From an uncultured Pseudomonadota bacterium (GTDB taxonomy: Bacteria; Myxococcota_A; UBA796; SXON01), in the NCBI GenBank assembly GCA_903875225.1, contig CAIQVJ010000043.1:1-64000 (forward strand): a stretch of 64,000 bases of DNA. Reading direction: 5' to 3'. The position numbers were made by a program, and so were the translations under genes. Below, piece by piece: positions 38,272-47,591 of the stretch (positions within the stretch are counted from its first letter, which is position 1; each line of letters opens with the position of its first letter). A model generated the notes under the pieces. The model was not told where the DNA came from and did not search any database. It was given only the letters and a program-made list of their open reading frames with translations.

Positions 38272-39297
38272 TTAGTGTTGCCTGCCGAGCCAGGTCTTGT
38301 ACTTCAGACCGTCCACCGCGTGCGCCCGGACGATGGCGTCGGGATCATGCGTCAGCACCAGCAGGCGGTCCTGGACCGTGCTCGAGGGCAGGGATCGGAA
38401 CCGACGGACCGCTGTGTAGCGCACACGCGCTCGAGGGTCGTCGAGCCACCGCGTGAACACCGCCCCCGCTTCCGGCCCCGCCTCGAGGTTGAAGTAGAGC
38501 GCCTCGATGAGCGCGATGTCCACGTCCTCCTCGGGCGTCTCGCCCACGAATCGGGAGGCGTCCGCGAACGTGAGGACGTGGGGCAGCGACTCCTCACCGG
38601 GGAAGTCCGGGAAGGTGTCGTAGCGACCCACCCGGTCCCGAACCGGCAGGACCACGCCCTGGAGCATCGTGCCCTCGGCCCAGCTGGCCTTCGCCGCGTC
38701 GAAGCCGCCAGAGAGCCGCACGGCCTCGATGGCCCAGGCGGTGTGAGCCGGGGCCACGTCGTCCCCGGTTGCGGCGCGGGCGATGGCGGGGTCACACGTG
38801 CCCGTGCCCACGAAGCGGTTGTACCAGGCACGGGCACGAAGCACCTGCGCCGCTGCTCCGCCGAGCTCGCCCGGGATCTGCCGGACCGCGAGCTGCGCCA
38901 GCTCCTCTGGCGTGCGACCGTCCTCCGGCGGCAGTCCCCAGCCGGCATGGGTGAGGCAGAACCGCCCGAACTCCCCGGCCTGGCCGCACTGGGCAAGCGC
39001 ATCGTCGGTCTGGCCGGCTTTCCCGAGCTGCTCCCCGGCCCGAAAATGGCACTCGTGCCGCCAGCGCCCCTCGGGTACCGCATCGCACGCCGCCGCAATG
39101 GTCGCCAGATCGCCGGCATCCGCTGCCTGCGCCGCGGCCTCCACGCGGCAGCCGATCGCGAGCTCGGGGTAGGCCTCACGCGAACACGCCGCCAGGATCT
39201 GCGTGGGCGACCCGGACGGCAGCGGGGACAGCGTGGGAGGGGCCACCGGCGCACCGCACCCGACGAGCACGAGGCACACCCACGCCCCGCGACTCAC
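38272..39297 (-). CDS. Cysteine-rich lipoprotein with HEAT-like end
   Basis: 341 residues from a GTG 7 bases after the stop of the SPFH gene. Lipoprotein signal VSRGAWVCLVLVGC (Cys14). Residues about 35-110 carry paired cysteines in helix-turn-helix repeats: AACSREAYPELAIGCRVEAA, AAACDAVPEGRWRHECHF, DDALAQCGQAGEFGRFC. The same pattern is seen in the protein at 54568-55515 (WRGQCWFG...DYALSRCDHAEAFERFC). The end (DDPRARVRYTAVRRFRSL with HDPDAIVRAHAVDGLK) has the look of HEAT repeats. Probably an outer- or inner-membrane-anchored scaffold in the periplasm. Function unknown. Confidence 0.65.
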   Translation of the reverse strand: MSRGAWVCLVLVGCGAPVAPPTLSPLPSGSPTQILAACSREAYPELAIGCRVEAAAQAADAGDLATIAAACDAVPEGRWRHECHFRAGEQLGKAGQTDDALAQCGQAGEFGRFCLTHAGWGLPPEDGRTPEELAQLAVRQIPGELGGAAAQVLRARAWYNRFVGTGTCDPAIARAATGDDVAPAHTAWAIEAVRLSGGFDAAKASWAEGTMLQGVVLPVRDRVGRYDTFPDFPGEESLPHVLTFADASRFVGETPEEDVDIALIEALYFNLEAGPEAGAVFTRWLDDPRARVRYTAVRRFRSLPSSTVQDRLLVLTHDPDAIVRAHAVDGLKYKTWLGRQH

Positions 39298-39304
39298 GCG
39301 CGCA

Positions 39305-40441
39305 CTACCGCGGGAGCGGGGGCGGAGGCGGCGGGCCGAACGCCGCTGCGATCTCGGGCACGGACTTCGGGTCCAGCCAGCCAGAGAGGCCCTCCCGCCA
39401 CACGAGGTGGCGTCCAGCCGGGTTCGCCTGTACCCGTTGGGCGATCTCGCCGGCACCGAGCTGCACCGTGGATCCATCGGGACCGTTGTAGTGAAAAACT
39501 GCAGCCGGGGGCGGGAGCGGAGGGGGGGCGGAGAGCCCCACCTGCGGGTTGAACGCGCCCTGCTGGGCTGTCGCCCGGCCCATCTGCTGGCCCATCACCC
39601 CGCCCATCGCGAGGCCCAGACCGGCTTCCATGAACGCCCCGCCGCCCCCTGGGCGCTTGGCGGCGTCCTCGATCGCATTCGCGGCCTGGAACTGCGTGAA
39701 CGCGCCCATGTCGCCGACGATGCCCATGGAGGTGCGCTTGTCCAGCATCTTCTCGACCTCGGGCGGCACCGAGATGTTCTCCACGACGAAGTCGGTGAGC
39801 GTGATGCCGTAGTTCTCCTGGAACCAGCCGTTCAGGCGCTGCCGCAGGGCATCCCCGAGGTCCATGTACTGGCCCATCAGGTCGAGCAGGGGGATCTTCG
39901 ACTCCCCGATCGTGTCGGCGAGGGCGCTCACGAGCTTGCGCTTGAGCTGCCCGTTGATCTCGTCGGTGGTGACCCAGCCGTTGGTGCCCACGATCTCGCG
40001 GAGGAAGATCGCGGGGTCGCTGATGCGGTACGCGAAGATCCCGAACGCGCGGATCCGGACCATGCCGAAGTCCTTGTCGCGCATGATGATCGGGTTGGCG
40101 GTGCCCCACTTCTGATCGGTGTTCTGCTTCGTGGACACGAAGTAGACATCGCCCTTGAACGGGTAGTTCAACGAGTACTTGATGGACTCGAAGAAGCTCG
40201 CGATGGCCTTGGTGTTCGTCGACAGCGTGTAGGTGCCCGGGCCGAAGACCTCGGAGAGGCGGCCCTCGGCGATGAACACGCCAGCTTGTCCCTCCCGGAC
40301 AACGAGCTTTCCGCCATCCTGGATCGCCTGCTGGAACATAGGGAAGCGGTAGACGAGCGTGTCCTTCGAGTCGTCCATCCACTGGATGACATCGAGGAAC
40401 TGCGCCTTTGCGTGCTGAGTGAGCGTGTCCCAAAGACCCAT
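39305..40441 (-). CDS. SPFH-domain protein with C-terminal GYF_2 domain
   Basis: 378 residues of the bacterial SPFH/virion-core-like family. GGAGG stands 5 bases before the ATG at 40441. The SPFH domain covers about 25-280 (VVREGQAGVFIAEGRLSEVFGPG, RIRAFGIFAYRISDPAIFLREIVG, YGITLTDFVVENISVPPE). A Gly/Met-rich stretch follows (GLAMGGVMGQQMGRAT), then a GYF_2 domain (about 318-370, WREGLSGW). No membrane helix, so it probably associates with membrane through SPFH oligomers. The lipoprotein gene lies 7 bases downstream, suggesting they work together. Confidence 0.85.
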   Translation of the reverse strand: MGLWDTLTQHAKAQFLDVIQWMDDSKDTLVYRFPMFQQAIQDGGKLVVREGQAGVFIAEGRLSEVFGPGTYTLSTNTKAIASFFESIKYSLNYPFKGDVYFVSTKQNTDQKWGTANPIIMRDKDFGMVRIRAFGIFAYRISDPAIFLREIVGTNGWVTTDEINGQLKRKLVSALADTIGESKIPLLDLMGQYMDLGDALRQRLNGWFQENYGITLTDFVVENISVPPEVEKMLDKRTSMGIVGDMGAFTQFQAANAIEDAAKRPGGGGAFMEAGLGLAMGGVMGQQMGRATAQQGAFNPQVGLSAPPPLPPPAAVFHYNGPDGSTVQLGAGEIAQRVQANPAGRHLVWREGLSGWLDPKSVPEIAAAFGPPPPPPLPR

Positions 40442-40556
40442 CTTGACCTCCGCCACGGGGGGTTGAGCCCGAGGACCGCTGGCTATGTACCCCGTCCGAG
40501 GCATTCAATGCGGCGGCCGAGCCCCCCGGCCGGTCATTTTGTGACGCGCGCGCTCG

Positions 40557-41906
40557 CTATGCCGGAACGTCCAGCAACGGGACCTCGCGCACCTGGTTCC
40601 GGCCCCCGTTCTTCGCAGCATACAAAGCGAGATCTGCATCGGCGAGCAGGCTCTCCATCCTTCGCCGGTCGCCGCCCAGCGCCGTGGCGGACCCGATCGA
40701 GACCGTCACGGAGATCACCGCATCCGACACGGGCACCGAGAGCCCTTCGACCGCGCTCCGCACGCGCTCGCCGGCCAGGAGCGCCTTTTCGGGGGGCGTG
40801 TCGGGGAGCACCATGAGCAGCTCCTCTCCACCCCAGCGGGCGACCACGTCCGAGCGTCGGCTCACCTCCTGCACCGCCCCGGCAACGGCCCGCAGCATCA
40901 GATCGCCAGCGGCATGTCCGTGCACGTCATTCACACGTTTGAACCGGTCGATGTCGATGAGCAGCACCGACGTGCACCGCCCGTTCCGCACGTCGAGCGC
41001 CCGCACCTCCTCCAGACGTTGCGACCCGAAGGCCCGGTTGTGCAACCGGGTGAGCGCGTCGGTGGTGGCACGGTCCCACAACGTGAGGTTCTCCAGCGCC
41101 TGCCCGACCTGTTGGCCATAGATCCTGCAGAGATCCGCAGTGTCGGCCGTGGGCAGGTGGCCCTCGATCACGAGGCAGCCCCGCTCTCCATCCCGCGTCT
41201 GCATCGGGATGAGCACGTACCGGCCCTCCACCCCGAGGGACCCGTCGGAGAAAAAACCCCGGTCGACTGCGGCTCGCGCCTCGTCGTCGAGCTCGCTCAC
41301 CTTGGCGACCCCGGCAAACCGGCCGGTGCCTGCCCGGACGACGATCCCGTCGACGGATCGGTCGAACACGAACAGGCCGCTGTTCTGCGTGGCGACAAAC
41401 CCGGCCTCCCCGCCGACGAGCGGCAGGATCTCGTCCAGCGCGACCTGGAAGAGCCCCTCCATCGGCTGCAGCCGGGAGAGCCGCGGGGCGATGTCGACGA
41501 TGTGCAGCAACCCGCGGCGCTGCTCCTCGAGCCGACAAAGCAGGTTCCAGGTCCGGATCGCCGCATCCGCGGCGGGTACGAGATCGGACGCGCCCGAGCA
41601 GGCTCCGTGCACCCGCAGCTCCGCGTGCAGAGCCCGATCCCCCGCTGGTCGGGGGCCCACCAGCACGACCTGGCAACTGGGGTCTGCAACACGGGCCACG
41701 CCGACCGGCTCCCGGCACGCCCCCAATGCCACGAGCAGCGCCGGCCGTGCCTTCTCGAGCGTTTCGGGCTGGTCGGGCGCACAGGGCGTCGCCTGGTATC
41801 CAGCGCCTCGCAGGGCGGTCAGGCAGGACTCCATCAACGCTCCGGCCTCCCCGACCACGGAAACGGTCGGCATTCTCGCCAATCCGCTCAAGCTGACCTT
41901 CGCCAT
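40557..41906 (-). CDS. GAF-GGDEF diguanylate cyclase
   Basis: 449 residues from ATG 41906. N-terminal receiver-like alpha/beta region (about 12-115: VSVVGEAGALMESCLTALRGAG, but without a clear phospho-acceptor pattern), a GAF domain (about 140-290) and a GGDEF domain (about 300-440). The signature is GGEEL, a permitted variant in which Leu replaces Phe. The inhibitory I-site RRSD sits five residues upstream. Likely makes cyclic-di-GMP. ATG at 41873 is an alternative start. Divergent from the fatty-acid genes; the promoter region is shared. Confidence 0.85.
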   Translation of the reverse strand: MAKVSLSGLARMPTVSVVGEAGALMESCLTALRGAGYQATPCAPDQPETLEKARPALLVALGACREPVGVARVADPSCQVVLVGPRPAGDRALHAELRVHGACSGASDLVPAADAAIRTWNLLCRLEEQRRGLLHIVDIAPRLSRLQPMEGLFQVALDEILPLVGGEAGFVATQNSGLFVFDRSVDGIVVRAGTGRFAGVAKVSELDDEARAAVDRGFFSDGSLGVEGRYVLIPMQTRDGERGCLVIEGHLPTADTADLCRIYGQQVGQALENLTLWDRATTDALTRLHNRAFGSQRLEEVRALDVRNGRCTSVLLIDIDRFKRVNDVHGHAAGDLMLRAVAGAVQEVSRRSDVVARWGGEELLMVLPDTPPEKALLAGERVRSAVEGLSVPVSDAVISVTVSIGSATALGGDRRRMESLLADADLALYAAKNGGRNQVREVPLLDVPA

Positions 41907-41978
41907 CACGCCACCTGTACGTCGAATTGCTGGCGTACCCCGTTTCTGGAGTAGCCGCCGCGGCCGCTTGGGTATACA

Positions 41979-41996
41979 TGAATGAGGATTCATTCA
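41979..41996. promoter_or_regulatory. Palindromic operator before the beta-oxidation genes
   Basis: TGAATGA-GGAT-TCATTCA: seven-base perfect arms with a four-base centre, lying 10 bases before the start codon of the FadN-type gene and immediately after a TATACA -10-like box (41973-41978). TGAATGA/TCATTCA half-sites are typical of TetR-type regulators of fatty-acid degradation. Its position means that a bound repressor would block initiation. No TetR gene lies in the window. Confidence 0.65.
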
Positions 41997-42005
41997 GGAG
42001 CATTC

Positions 42006-44411
42006 ATGGCCCTTCGAAGCATTCGGAAAGTCGCCGTCCTCGGGGCAGGCGTCATGGGACAAGGCATTGCCGCCCACCTGGCAAACGCCGGTATTGACAG
42101 CTTGTTGTTCGACATCCCACCCAAGGGGTACACCCCCGGGTCGGGCGACCCCCGCGCCGTCGCGAAAGCAGGAGTGGCGAACCTCCCGAAGCTCAAGCCG
42201 GCCGCGCTCTACCGGGCCGCGGATTTCGCGCGCATCGCACCCTGCGAGTACGAGGCAGACGCGGCCCGCCTGGCCGAATGTGACCTCATCATCGAGGCCG
42301 TCGCCGAGATCCTCACCATCAAGCAGAAGGTCTTCTCCTGGGTGGAGAAGAACCGCAAGCCCGGCGCCATCGTGTCGTCCAACACGTCGGGCATTCCGAT
42401 CGCCGCGCTCACCGCCGGCTGGTCCGGAGCGATGAAGGCAGACTTTCTCGTCATGCACTTCTTCAACCCGGTCCGTTACATGCGGCTCCTGGAGCTCGTG
42501 GCCGGGCCCGAGACCTCCTCCGAGGTCGTCGCGACCATCCACGACTTCGGCGAGCGCGTGCTCGGCAAGGGCATCGTCTACGGCAAGGACACCCCGGCTT
42601 TCATCGCGAACCGCGTCGGCACGTTCGGCATGGTCAGCATCTTCAAGCACATGGTGACTGGCGGCTTCACCGTCGAGCAGGTCGACGCGATCTGGGGCAA
42701 GCCGATGGGTCGGCCAGGCTCCGCAGTGTTCCGCACCGCCGATCTCGTCGGTCTGGACACGCTCGCCCACGTCATCCACGGCATCCACGACGGCTGCCCG
42801 AACGACGAGCACCGCGACGACTTCGTGGTCCCGAACTTCGTCCAGAAGCTGATCGACGCGGGCTCCCTCGGTGAGAAGTCCGGCGTCGGCTTCTACAAGA
42901 AGGTCAAGAACGAAGCTGGGAAGAGCGAGATCCTCGCGCTGAACGCCGAGACCGGCGCGTACGTGCCGCAGGGCAAGGTGCGCTTCGAGAGCCTGGGCGC
43001 CGCCCGCAAGGCCGAAGGCACGCTGGAGAGCGCGAAGATCATCCTGAACCACCCCGATGCCGCCGGACAGTTCGCCTGGAAGGTCACGGCGGACGTGCTC
43101 ATCTACGCGGCCAACCGCGTGGGCGAGATCGCCGACGACGTCGTGAACATCGACAATGCGATGAAGTGGGGCTTTGCCTGGGATCACGGCCCGTTCGAGA
43201 CCTGGGACGCACTGGGTGTCCCCGAGACCGTCGCGCGGCTCGAGAAGGACGGCCACACCGTTCCCGCCTGGGTCAAGTCGATGCTGGCCTCCGGCCGCAC
43301 GAAGTTCTACGACCGTCCGAAGACCGGCGACCTGGCCGGCCAGCGCACGTTCTGGAACGGTGCCATCGCCCGGGTTCCGCAGAGCGAGGGGCAGCTCAAG
43401 CTCGAGGACCTGCGCGCCAATGGGCGCGAGATCGAGTCCAACGTCTCCGCCTCGCTCATCGAGCTGGGTGACGGCGTGCTCTGCCTCGAGTTCCACTCGA
43501 AGATGAACGCCCTCGACGACATGATCTTCCCCATGTACAGCCGCGCGCTCGACCTCCTCGACGCCGGCAAGTACGACGCGCTCGTCGTCGGAAACCAGGG
43601 CCACGTGGGATCCACCGGCGCGTTCTGCGCTGGCGCGAACCTGCTGATGATCCTGATGGGTGCCATGCAACAGGACTGGAACGCCATCGGCGGCGCGGTC
43701 TCCAGCATGCAGAACCTGCTGATGCGCGCGAAGTTCAGTGACAAGCCGGTCGTCACGGCCCCGTGGGGTCTCACGCTCGGCGGCGGCGTCGAGGTCACGA
43801 TGCACTCGGCCGCTACGCAGGCTGCCGGCGAACTGTACGCAGGGCTCGTGGAGGTCGGCGTCGGCTTGATCCCCGGCGGCGGCGGCTGCAAGGAGATGCT
43901 GGCCCGGTACCTGGGCGACATCCCCGCGGGCGTCGCCTACGACCCGAACCCGTTCGTGCAGAAGGCGTTCGAGCACATCGGGATGGCGAAGGTGGCGACG
44001 AGCTGCGAGGAGGCACGCGATGCGGGCTTCCTGCGTCCGACCGACCGCGTCACGCTCGATCCGGATCGCCTGATCGGCGACGCCAAGAAGGTCGCCCTCG
44101 GCCTGGTCGTCGGCGGCTACAAGGCGCCCCGCCCGAAGACCTTCCGGCTCCCCGGCGCCTCCGGCCGCGCGGCCATCGAGGCGTTCCTCTACCAGATGCG
44201 GATGGGCGGCTACGCCACACCGCACGACGCCGTCGTCGGCAAGAAGCTCGCCTACGTCATGACAGGCGGGAATTGCCCGGTCGGCGCGGTCCGCACCGAG
44301 CAGGACATCCTCGACCTCGAGCGCGAAGTCTTCCTCTCCCTCTGTGGAAATGCAGACACCATCGCCCGCATCCAGCACATGCTCGAAAAGGGCAAGCCGC
44401 TGCGGAACTGA
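42006..44411 (+). CDS. fadN: 3-hydroxyacyl-CoA dehydrogenase / enoyl-CoA hydratase fusion (FadN type)
   Basis: Bifunctional beta-oxidation enzyme of 801 residues with the dehydrogenase first, as in FadN of Bacillus and unlike FadB/FadJ. NAD-binding VAVLGAGVMGQG (9-20), catalytic His151 in MHFFNPVR, then a second dehydrogenase C-domain (KVTADVLIYAANRVGEIADD), and a crotonase domain from about 480 to 700 with the oxyanion segments GAFCAGANLLM and PWGLTLGGGVE. AGGAG stands five bases before the ATG. Runs with a thiolase 94 bases downstream and is probably controlled by the palindrome at 41979-41996. Confidence 0.93.
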   Translation: MALRSIRKVAVLGAGVMGQGIAAHLANAGIDSLLFDIPPKGYTPGSGDPRAVAKAGVANLPKLKPAALYRAADFARIAPCEYEADAARLAECDLIIEAVAEILTIKQKVFSWVEKNRKPGAIVSSNTSGIPIAALTAGWSGAMKADFLVMHFFNPVRYMRLLELVAGPETSSEVVATIHDFGERVLGKGIVYGKDTPAFIANRVGTFGMVSIFKHMVTGGFTVEQVDAIWGKPMGRPGSAVFRTADLVGLDTLAHVIHGIHDGCPNDEHRDDFVVPNFVQKLIDAGSLGEKSGVGFYKKVKNEAGKSEILALNAETGAYVPQGKVRFESLGAARKAEGTLESAKIILNHPDAAGQFAWKVTADVLIYAANRVGEIADDVVNIDNAMKWGFAWDHGPFETWDALGVPETVARLEKDGHTVPAWVKSMLASGRTKFYDRPKTGDLAGQRTFWNGAIARVPQSEGQLKLEDLRANGREIESNVSASLIELGDGVLCLEFHSKMNALDDMIFPMYSRALDLLDAGKYDALVVGNQGHVGSTGAFCAGANLLMILMGAMQQDWNAIGGAVSSMQNLLMRAKFSDKPVVTAPWGLTLGGGVEVTMHSAATQAAGELYAGLVEVGVGLIPGGGGCKEMLARYLGDIPAGVAYDPNPFVQKAFEHIGMAKVATSCEEARDAGFLRPTDRVTLDPDRLIGDAKKVALGLVVGGYKAPRPKTFRLPGASGRAAIEAFLYQMRMGGYATPHDAVVGKKLAYVMTGGNCPVGAVRTEQDILDLEREVFLSLCGNADTIARIQHMLEKGKPLRN

Positions 44412-44505
44412 CGGCGGCCTCGCTCGCAACGAGCGGGGTTCAGGACCGCAGTGGAACGGCCGTTCAATCCGGCGTCAATTCACTTCCAGATCTCAGGAGT
44501 CTCCC

Positions 44506-45669
44506 ATGCGTGAAGTCGTCATCTGCGCCGCAGTGCGTTCCGCCGTCGGCAAGAGCCCTCGCGGCAGCCTCAAGGACACCCGCCCCGACGACATGCTCGG
44601 GCAGGTGATGAAGGGCGCGCTCACCCGCGTCTCGAAGCTCGACCCCGCCGCGATCGACGACGTGATCATCGGCACGGCCACCCCGGAGGCCGAGCAGGGA
44701 ATGAACGTCGCCCGCATCGCGAGCTTCATCGCCGGTCTCCCCGACAGCGTCCCGGCGGTCACCGTGAACCGGTTCTGCTCCTCCGGCTTGCAGTCGCTCG
44801 CACAAGGCGCGGCGGCGATCGCGGCAGGCTGGCAGGACATCGCGCTCACCGGCGGCATCGAGAGCATGAGCGTGCTCGCGATGGGCGGCCAGAAGCCGAG
44901 CCCGAACCCCGCGCTCGTCGAGCGGCGCCCCGAGGCCTACACGCCCATGGGCATCACCGCGGAGCTCGTCGCCACGAAGTACAACATCTCGCGTCTGGAC
45001 CAGGACGCGTTCGCAGTGAGCTCGCACCAGAAGGCTGCCGCTGCGATCAAGGCCGGCCGGTTCGTGGACGAGATCGTGCCCATCGAGACGCAGGTGAACG
45101 TAGAGGGGACCTGGAAGCAGATCTCGTTCGCCACCGACGAGGGGCCCCGCGCCGACACGTCGTTGGAGGGTCTCGCGCGCCTCAAGCCCGCGTTCAAGGC
45201 CGACGGCTCCGTCACCGCAGGCAACTGCTCCCAGACCAGCGACGGCGCCGCTGTCACGATCATCGCCGCCCGTGAGGTCGCAGAGCGCCTCGGCCTCCCG
45301 ATCATCGGCATCCTGCGCAGCTACCAGGTCGCGGGCGTCGCACCGGAGCTCATGGGCATCGGGCCGATCGAGGCGATCCCCAAGGCGCTCGCCAAGGCCG
45401 GGATCAAGAAGGAGGACATCGGCCTCGTCGAGCTCAACGAGGCGTTCGCCTCCCAGTCGCTCGCCTGCGTGCGCACGCTCGGCCTGAATCCCGAGATCGT
45501 CAACGTGAACGGCGGCGCCATCGCCCTCGGCCATCCGCTCGGCTGCACCGGCGCGAAGCTCACCGCGACCCTGCTGCACGAGATGCCCCGCCGCAACGCG
45601 CGCTATGGCGTCGTCAGCATGTGCATCGGCGGCGGCATGGGCGCCGCGGCGGTGTTCGAGCGGGTGTAG
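44506..45669 (+). CDS. fadA: Acetyl-CoA C-acyltransferase (thiolase)
   Basis: Last step of beta-oxidation: cleaves 3-ketoacyl-CoA to acetyl-CoA and a shortened acyl-CoA. 387 residues. Nucleophile Cys91 in NRFCSSGLQS, ELNEAFA, His343 in GHPLGCTGAK and Cys373 in MCIGGGMGAA. AGGAG seven bases before the ATG. A hairpin (CGCTCG-CAA-CGAGCG, about 44418-44436) lies in the 94-base gap after the FadN-type gene and may tune the ratio of the two. The pair mirrors fadNA of Bacillus, on which the symbol is based. Confidence 0.95.
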   Translation: MREVVICAAVRSAVGKSPRGSLKDTRPDDMLGQVMKGALTRVSKLDPAAIDDVIIGTATPEAEQGMNVARIASFIAGLPDSVPAVTVNRFCSSGLQSLAQGAAAIAAGWQDIALTGGIESMSVLAMGGQKPSPNPALVERRPEAYTPMGITAELVATKYNISRLDQDAFAVSSHQKAAAAIKAGRFVDEIVPIETQVNVEGTWKQISFATDEGPRADTSLEGLARLKPAFKADGSVTAGNCSQTSDGAAVTIIAAREVAERLGLPIIGILRSYQVAGVAPELMGIGPIEAIPKALAKAGIKKEDIGLVELNEAFASQSLACVRTLGLNPEIVNVNGGAIALGHPLGCTGAKLTATLLHEMPRRNARYGVVSMCIGGGMGAAAVFERV

Positions 45670-45679
45670 ACTCGCGGCC

Positions 45680-46342
45680 GTGCCGCTCCACAACGCCGAT
45701 CCCGTCCACGTCTCCATCGACGCCTACACGTCGTTTCCCACCGTGGTCGGGGCCCGGAGCACCCTGGAGGTCCCGGGGCGCCTGCGGCTCAGCATCTCGG
45801 CCGGGATCCTGCCCGATCCCTACCTCCAGACGATCGACGACACCGCGGTGGCCAACAACTGGTACGACCGGGACACCGCTGATCTGATCGAGACCATGCT
45901 GCACAACTCGCTGCTGGTCTCGGCGCACCTCGGCTGGAGACCGGTTCGCAAGGCCGGCTTCGTGTTCGAGGTGGGCTACGGCTTCGTCGGCCTCGGCGGC
46001 GGGTTGACAGGCACCCAGGTGCTCTCCGCGGTCACGGGGTACGACCTCTCGTGGATGCCCGACCCGGGGCTCGACTACGAGGCCCACGCCACGCTTCACC
46101 GCCTGGAGGGCAGCGTGGGTTGGGAGTTCGTCATCCGCAAACACGTGCACCTTCAGGTCGACGTGGGCTACTCCCGCACGATCGCAGCCACCACCGCCGT
46201 CGATCCGCAGTTCGAGGTCTACTGGCCGTTCCAGACCTATGAGGCGAACCTCGAGAAGAAGGCGGAGAGCGTGCTGCACGATGACCTCGTGGGGTTCGTG
46301 CACACGCCGATCCTGGCGGTTGGCGCGGGGTGGAGGTTCTGA
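45680..46342 (+). CDS. Beta-barrel-like protein of unknown function
   Basis: 220 residues read from a GTG at 45680, 10 bases past the thiolase stop. The protein has the strand pattern of outer-membrane barrels (RLRLSISAGILPDPYLQTID, LLVSAHLGWRPVRKAGFVFEVGYGF, VHLQVDVGYSRTIAA) and ends in a terminal aromatic GAGWRF, a typical barrel end. No signal peptide follows this start, which is odd for an outer-membrane protein. The true start may lie upstream inside the thiolase gene, or the N-terminus is incomplete. No family recognised. Confidence 0.6.
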   Translation: MPLHNADPVHVSIDAYTSFPTVVGARSTLEVPGRLRLSISAGILPDPYLQTIDDTAVANNWYDRDTADLIETMLHNSLLVSAHLGWRPVRKAGFVFEVGYGFVGLGGGLTGTQVLSAVTGYDLSWMPDPGLDYEAHATLHRLEGSVGWEFVIRKHVHLQVDVGYSRTIAATTAVDPQFEVYWPFQTYEANLEKKAESVLHDDLVGFVHTPILAVGAGWRF

Positions 46343-46348
46343 GGGGGG

Positions 46349-47491
46349 CTACGCCTCGCCCACCGGCGCCACGGCGGCCGTGCTCTCGTCGTAGAACGTC
46401 AACAAGGTGAGCAGGAAGGCCATGATCATCGGCCCCGCGAAGACTCCGGTCAGTCCGAACCACGCGAGGCCGCCGAACACCCCCAGAAAAACGAGCAGCG
46501 TGGGCATGTGGCTGTTCCCGCGGACGATCAACGGCTTGATCAGGTTGTCGACCGTGCCGGTCAGCGCGAGGCTCCATGCCACAACGAAGAGGGCCGCACC
46601 GCCACGCCCGTTCAGGAAGAGCAGGAGCGCGACCGGGCCCCACCCCACGAGGGTGCCGACGAGCGGAACGAACGACAGGACGCCGGTGAGCAGGGCAAAA
46701 AGGATGGGACGGTCGACCCCGGCGAGCCGATACCCGATCCCCGCCACCACCCCCTGGACGCAGGCTGTGACCACCGCAGCGAGGACGACGTTGCGGGCGA
46801 GCCCGGAGAACACGTCGAACAGGCGCGCGGTCTGGCTCGGAGGCAGGGGGCTCATCCGCGTGACCCACGCCCCCAGCTCCGTACCGCGGTGCAGCAGCGT
46901 CGCGAGCGCGAGGTAGAAGATCGCGAACTTCACGATCACCCGCGCTGTGACTCCCACGAGCCCGGGGACGAGTTGCCCGACCGAAGCCGCCACGTTCATG
47001 GACGCGTCCCGCACGGCGGCGGAGAGCGTGGCGGCGAATGCATCGGCGCCGCCAGCACGATCGATCACCCATTCCCCCAGAGCGGTCTGGTCGGCCGACC
47101 GCACCCACCCATCGAGCCCCCCGGCATCCAGCGCGCCCGTGAGCTGCATCGCCAGCGTGACGAGCTCCCGGCTGGCGAGCCAGACCAGCCCCCCAGCCGG
47201 GCCTACCGCGACGACGGTGAGCAGCAGGACGGTGAGCGCGGTGGCGAGCGCGTCTCGCATGCGGGGGACCCGGAGGATCCTGGCGTGCAACGGCCAGGCC
47301 AGCAGAGCCACCACGGAGGCGATCAGGAGCGCGTCGGCGAAGGGGCGAACCAGCCAGAACGCCGCGGAGAAGGCGCCGAGCAAAAGGATGCGCAGGGACA
47401 GCGAGGGCGACGAGCGAGGGGGCAAAGCCGTCAAAGGAGCTCTGGGGTGGGCGGGAACGCATAGAAGGGTAAGCACCCGAAGCCCCTTCAC
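46349..47491 (-). CDS. AI-2E family transporter (PerM/UPF0118)
   Basis: 380 residues from GTG 47491, the only start before the first membrane segments. About eight membrane helices in the family pattern: two near 32-70, one near 85-108, a central periplasmic loop, then the typical C-terminal block with RARLFDVF-like, GVVAGIGYRLAGVDRPILFALLTGVLSFVPLVGTLVGW and PTLLVFLGVFGGLAWFGLTGVFAGP. Family members export autoinducers or act as ion antiporters; the substrate cannot be told. Faces away from the DegT gene and ends 6 bases from the barrel-like gene. Confidence 0.9.
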   Translation of the reverse strand: MKGLRVLTLLCVPAHPRAPLTALPPRSSPSLSLRILLLGAFSAAFWLVRPFADALLIASVVALLAWPLHARILRVPRMRDALATALTVLLLTVVAVGPAGGLVWLASRELVTLAMQLTGALDAGGLDGWVRSADQTALGEWVIDRAGGADAFAATLSAAVRDASMNVAASVGQLVPGLVGVTARVIVKFAIFYLALATLLHRGTELGAWVTRMSPLPPSQTARLFDVFSGLARNVVLAAVVTACVQGVVAGIGYRLAGVDRPILFALLTGVLSFVPLVGTLVGWGPVALLLFLNGRGGAALFVVAWSLALTGTVDNLIKPLIVRGNSHMPTLLVFLGVFGGLAWFGLTGVFAGPMIMAFLLTLLTFYDESTAAVAPVGEA

Positions 47492-47591
47492 ATTCGATCC
47501 GGGCAGTCGTACCCCCCGCTACCACCCATCTACCCGCAGATAGACCCACCGGCGCGTATGCTGTACGTTGCCGGGTACCGTCCGGATCGTC

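Noticed and set aside
41994..44429. An 800-codon minus-strand open frame opposite the FadN-type gene
   Set aside because: Antisense shadow; the plus-strand enzyme has all catalytic motifs.
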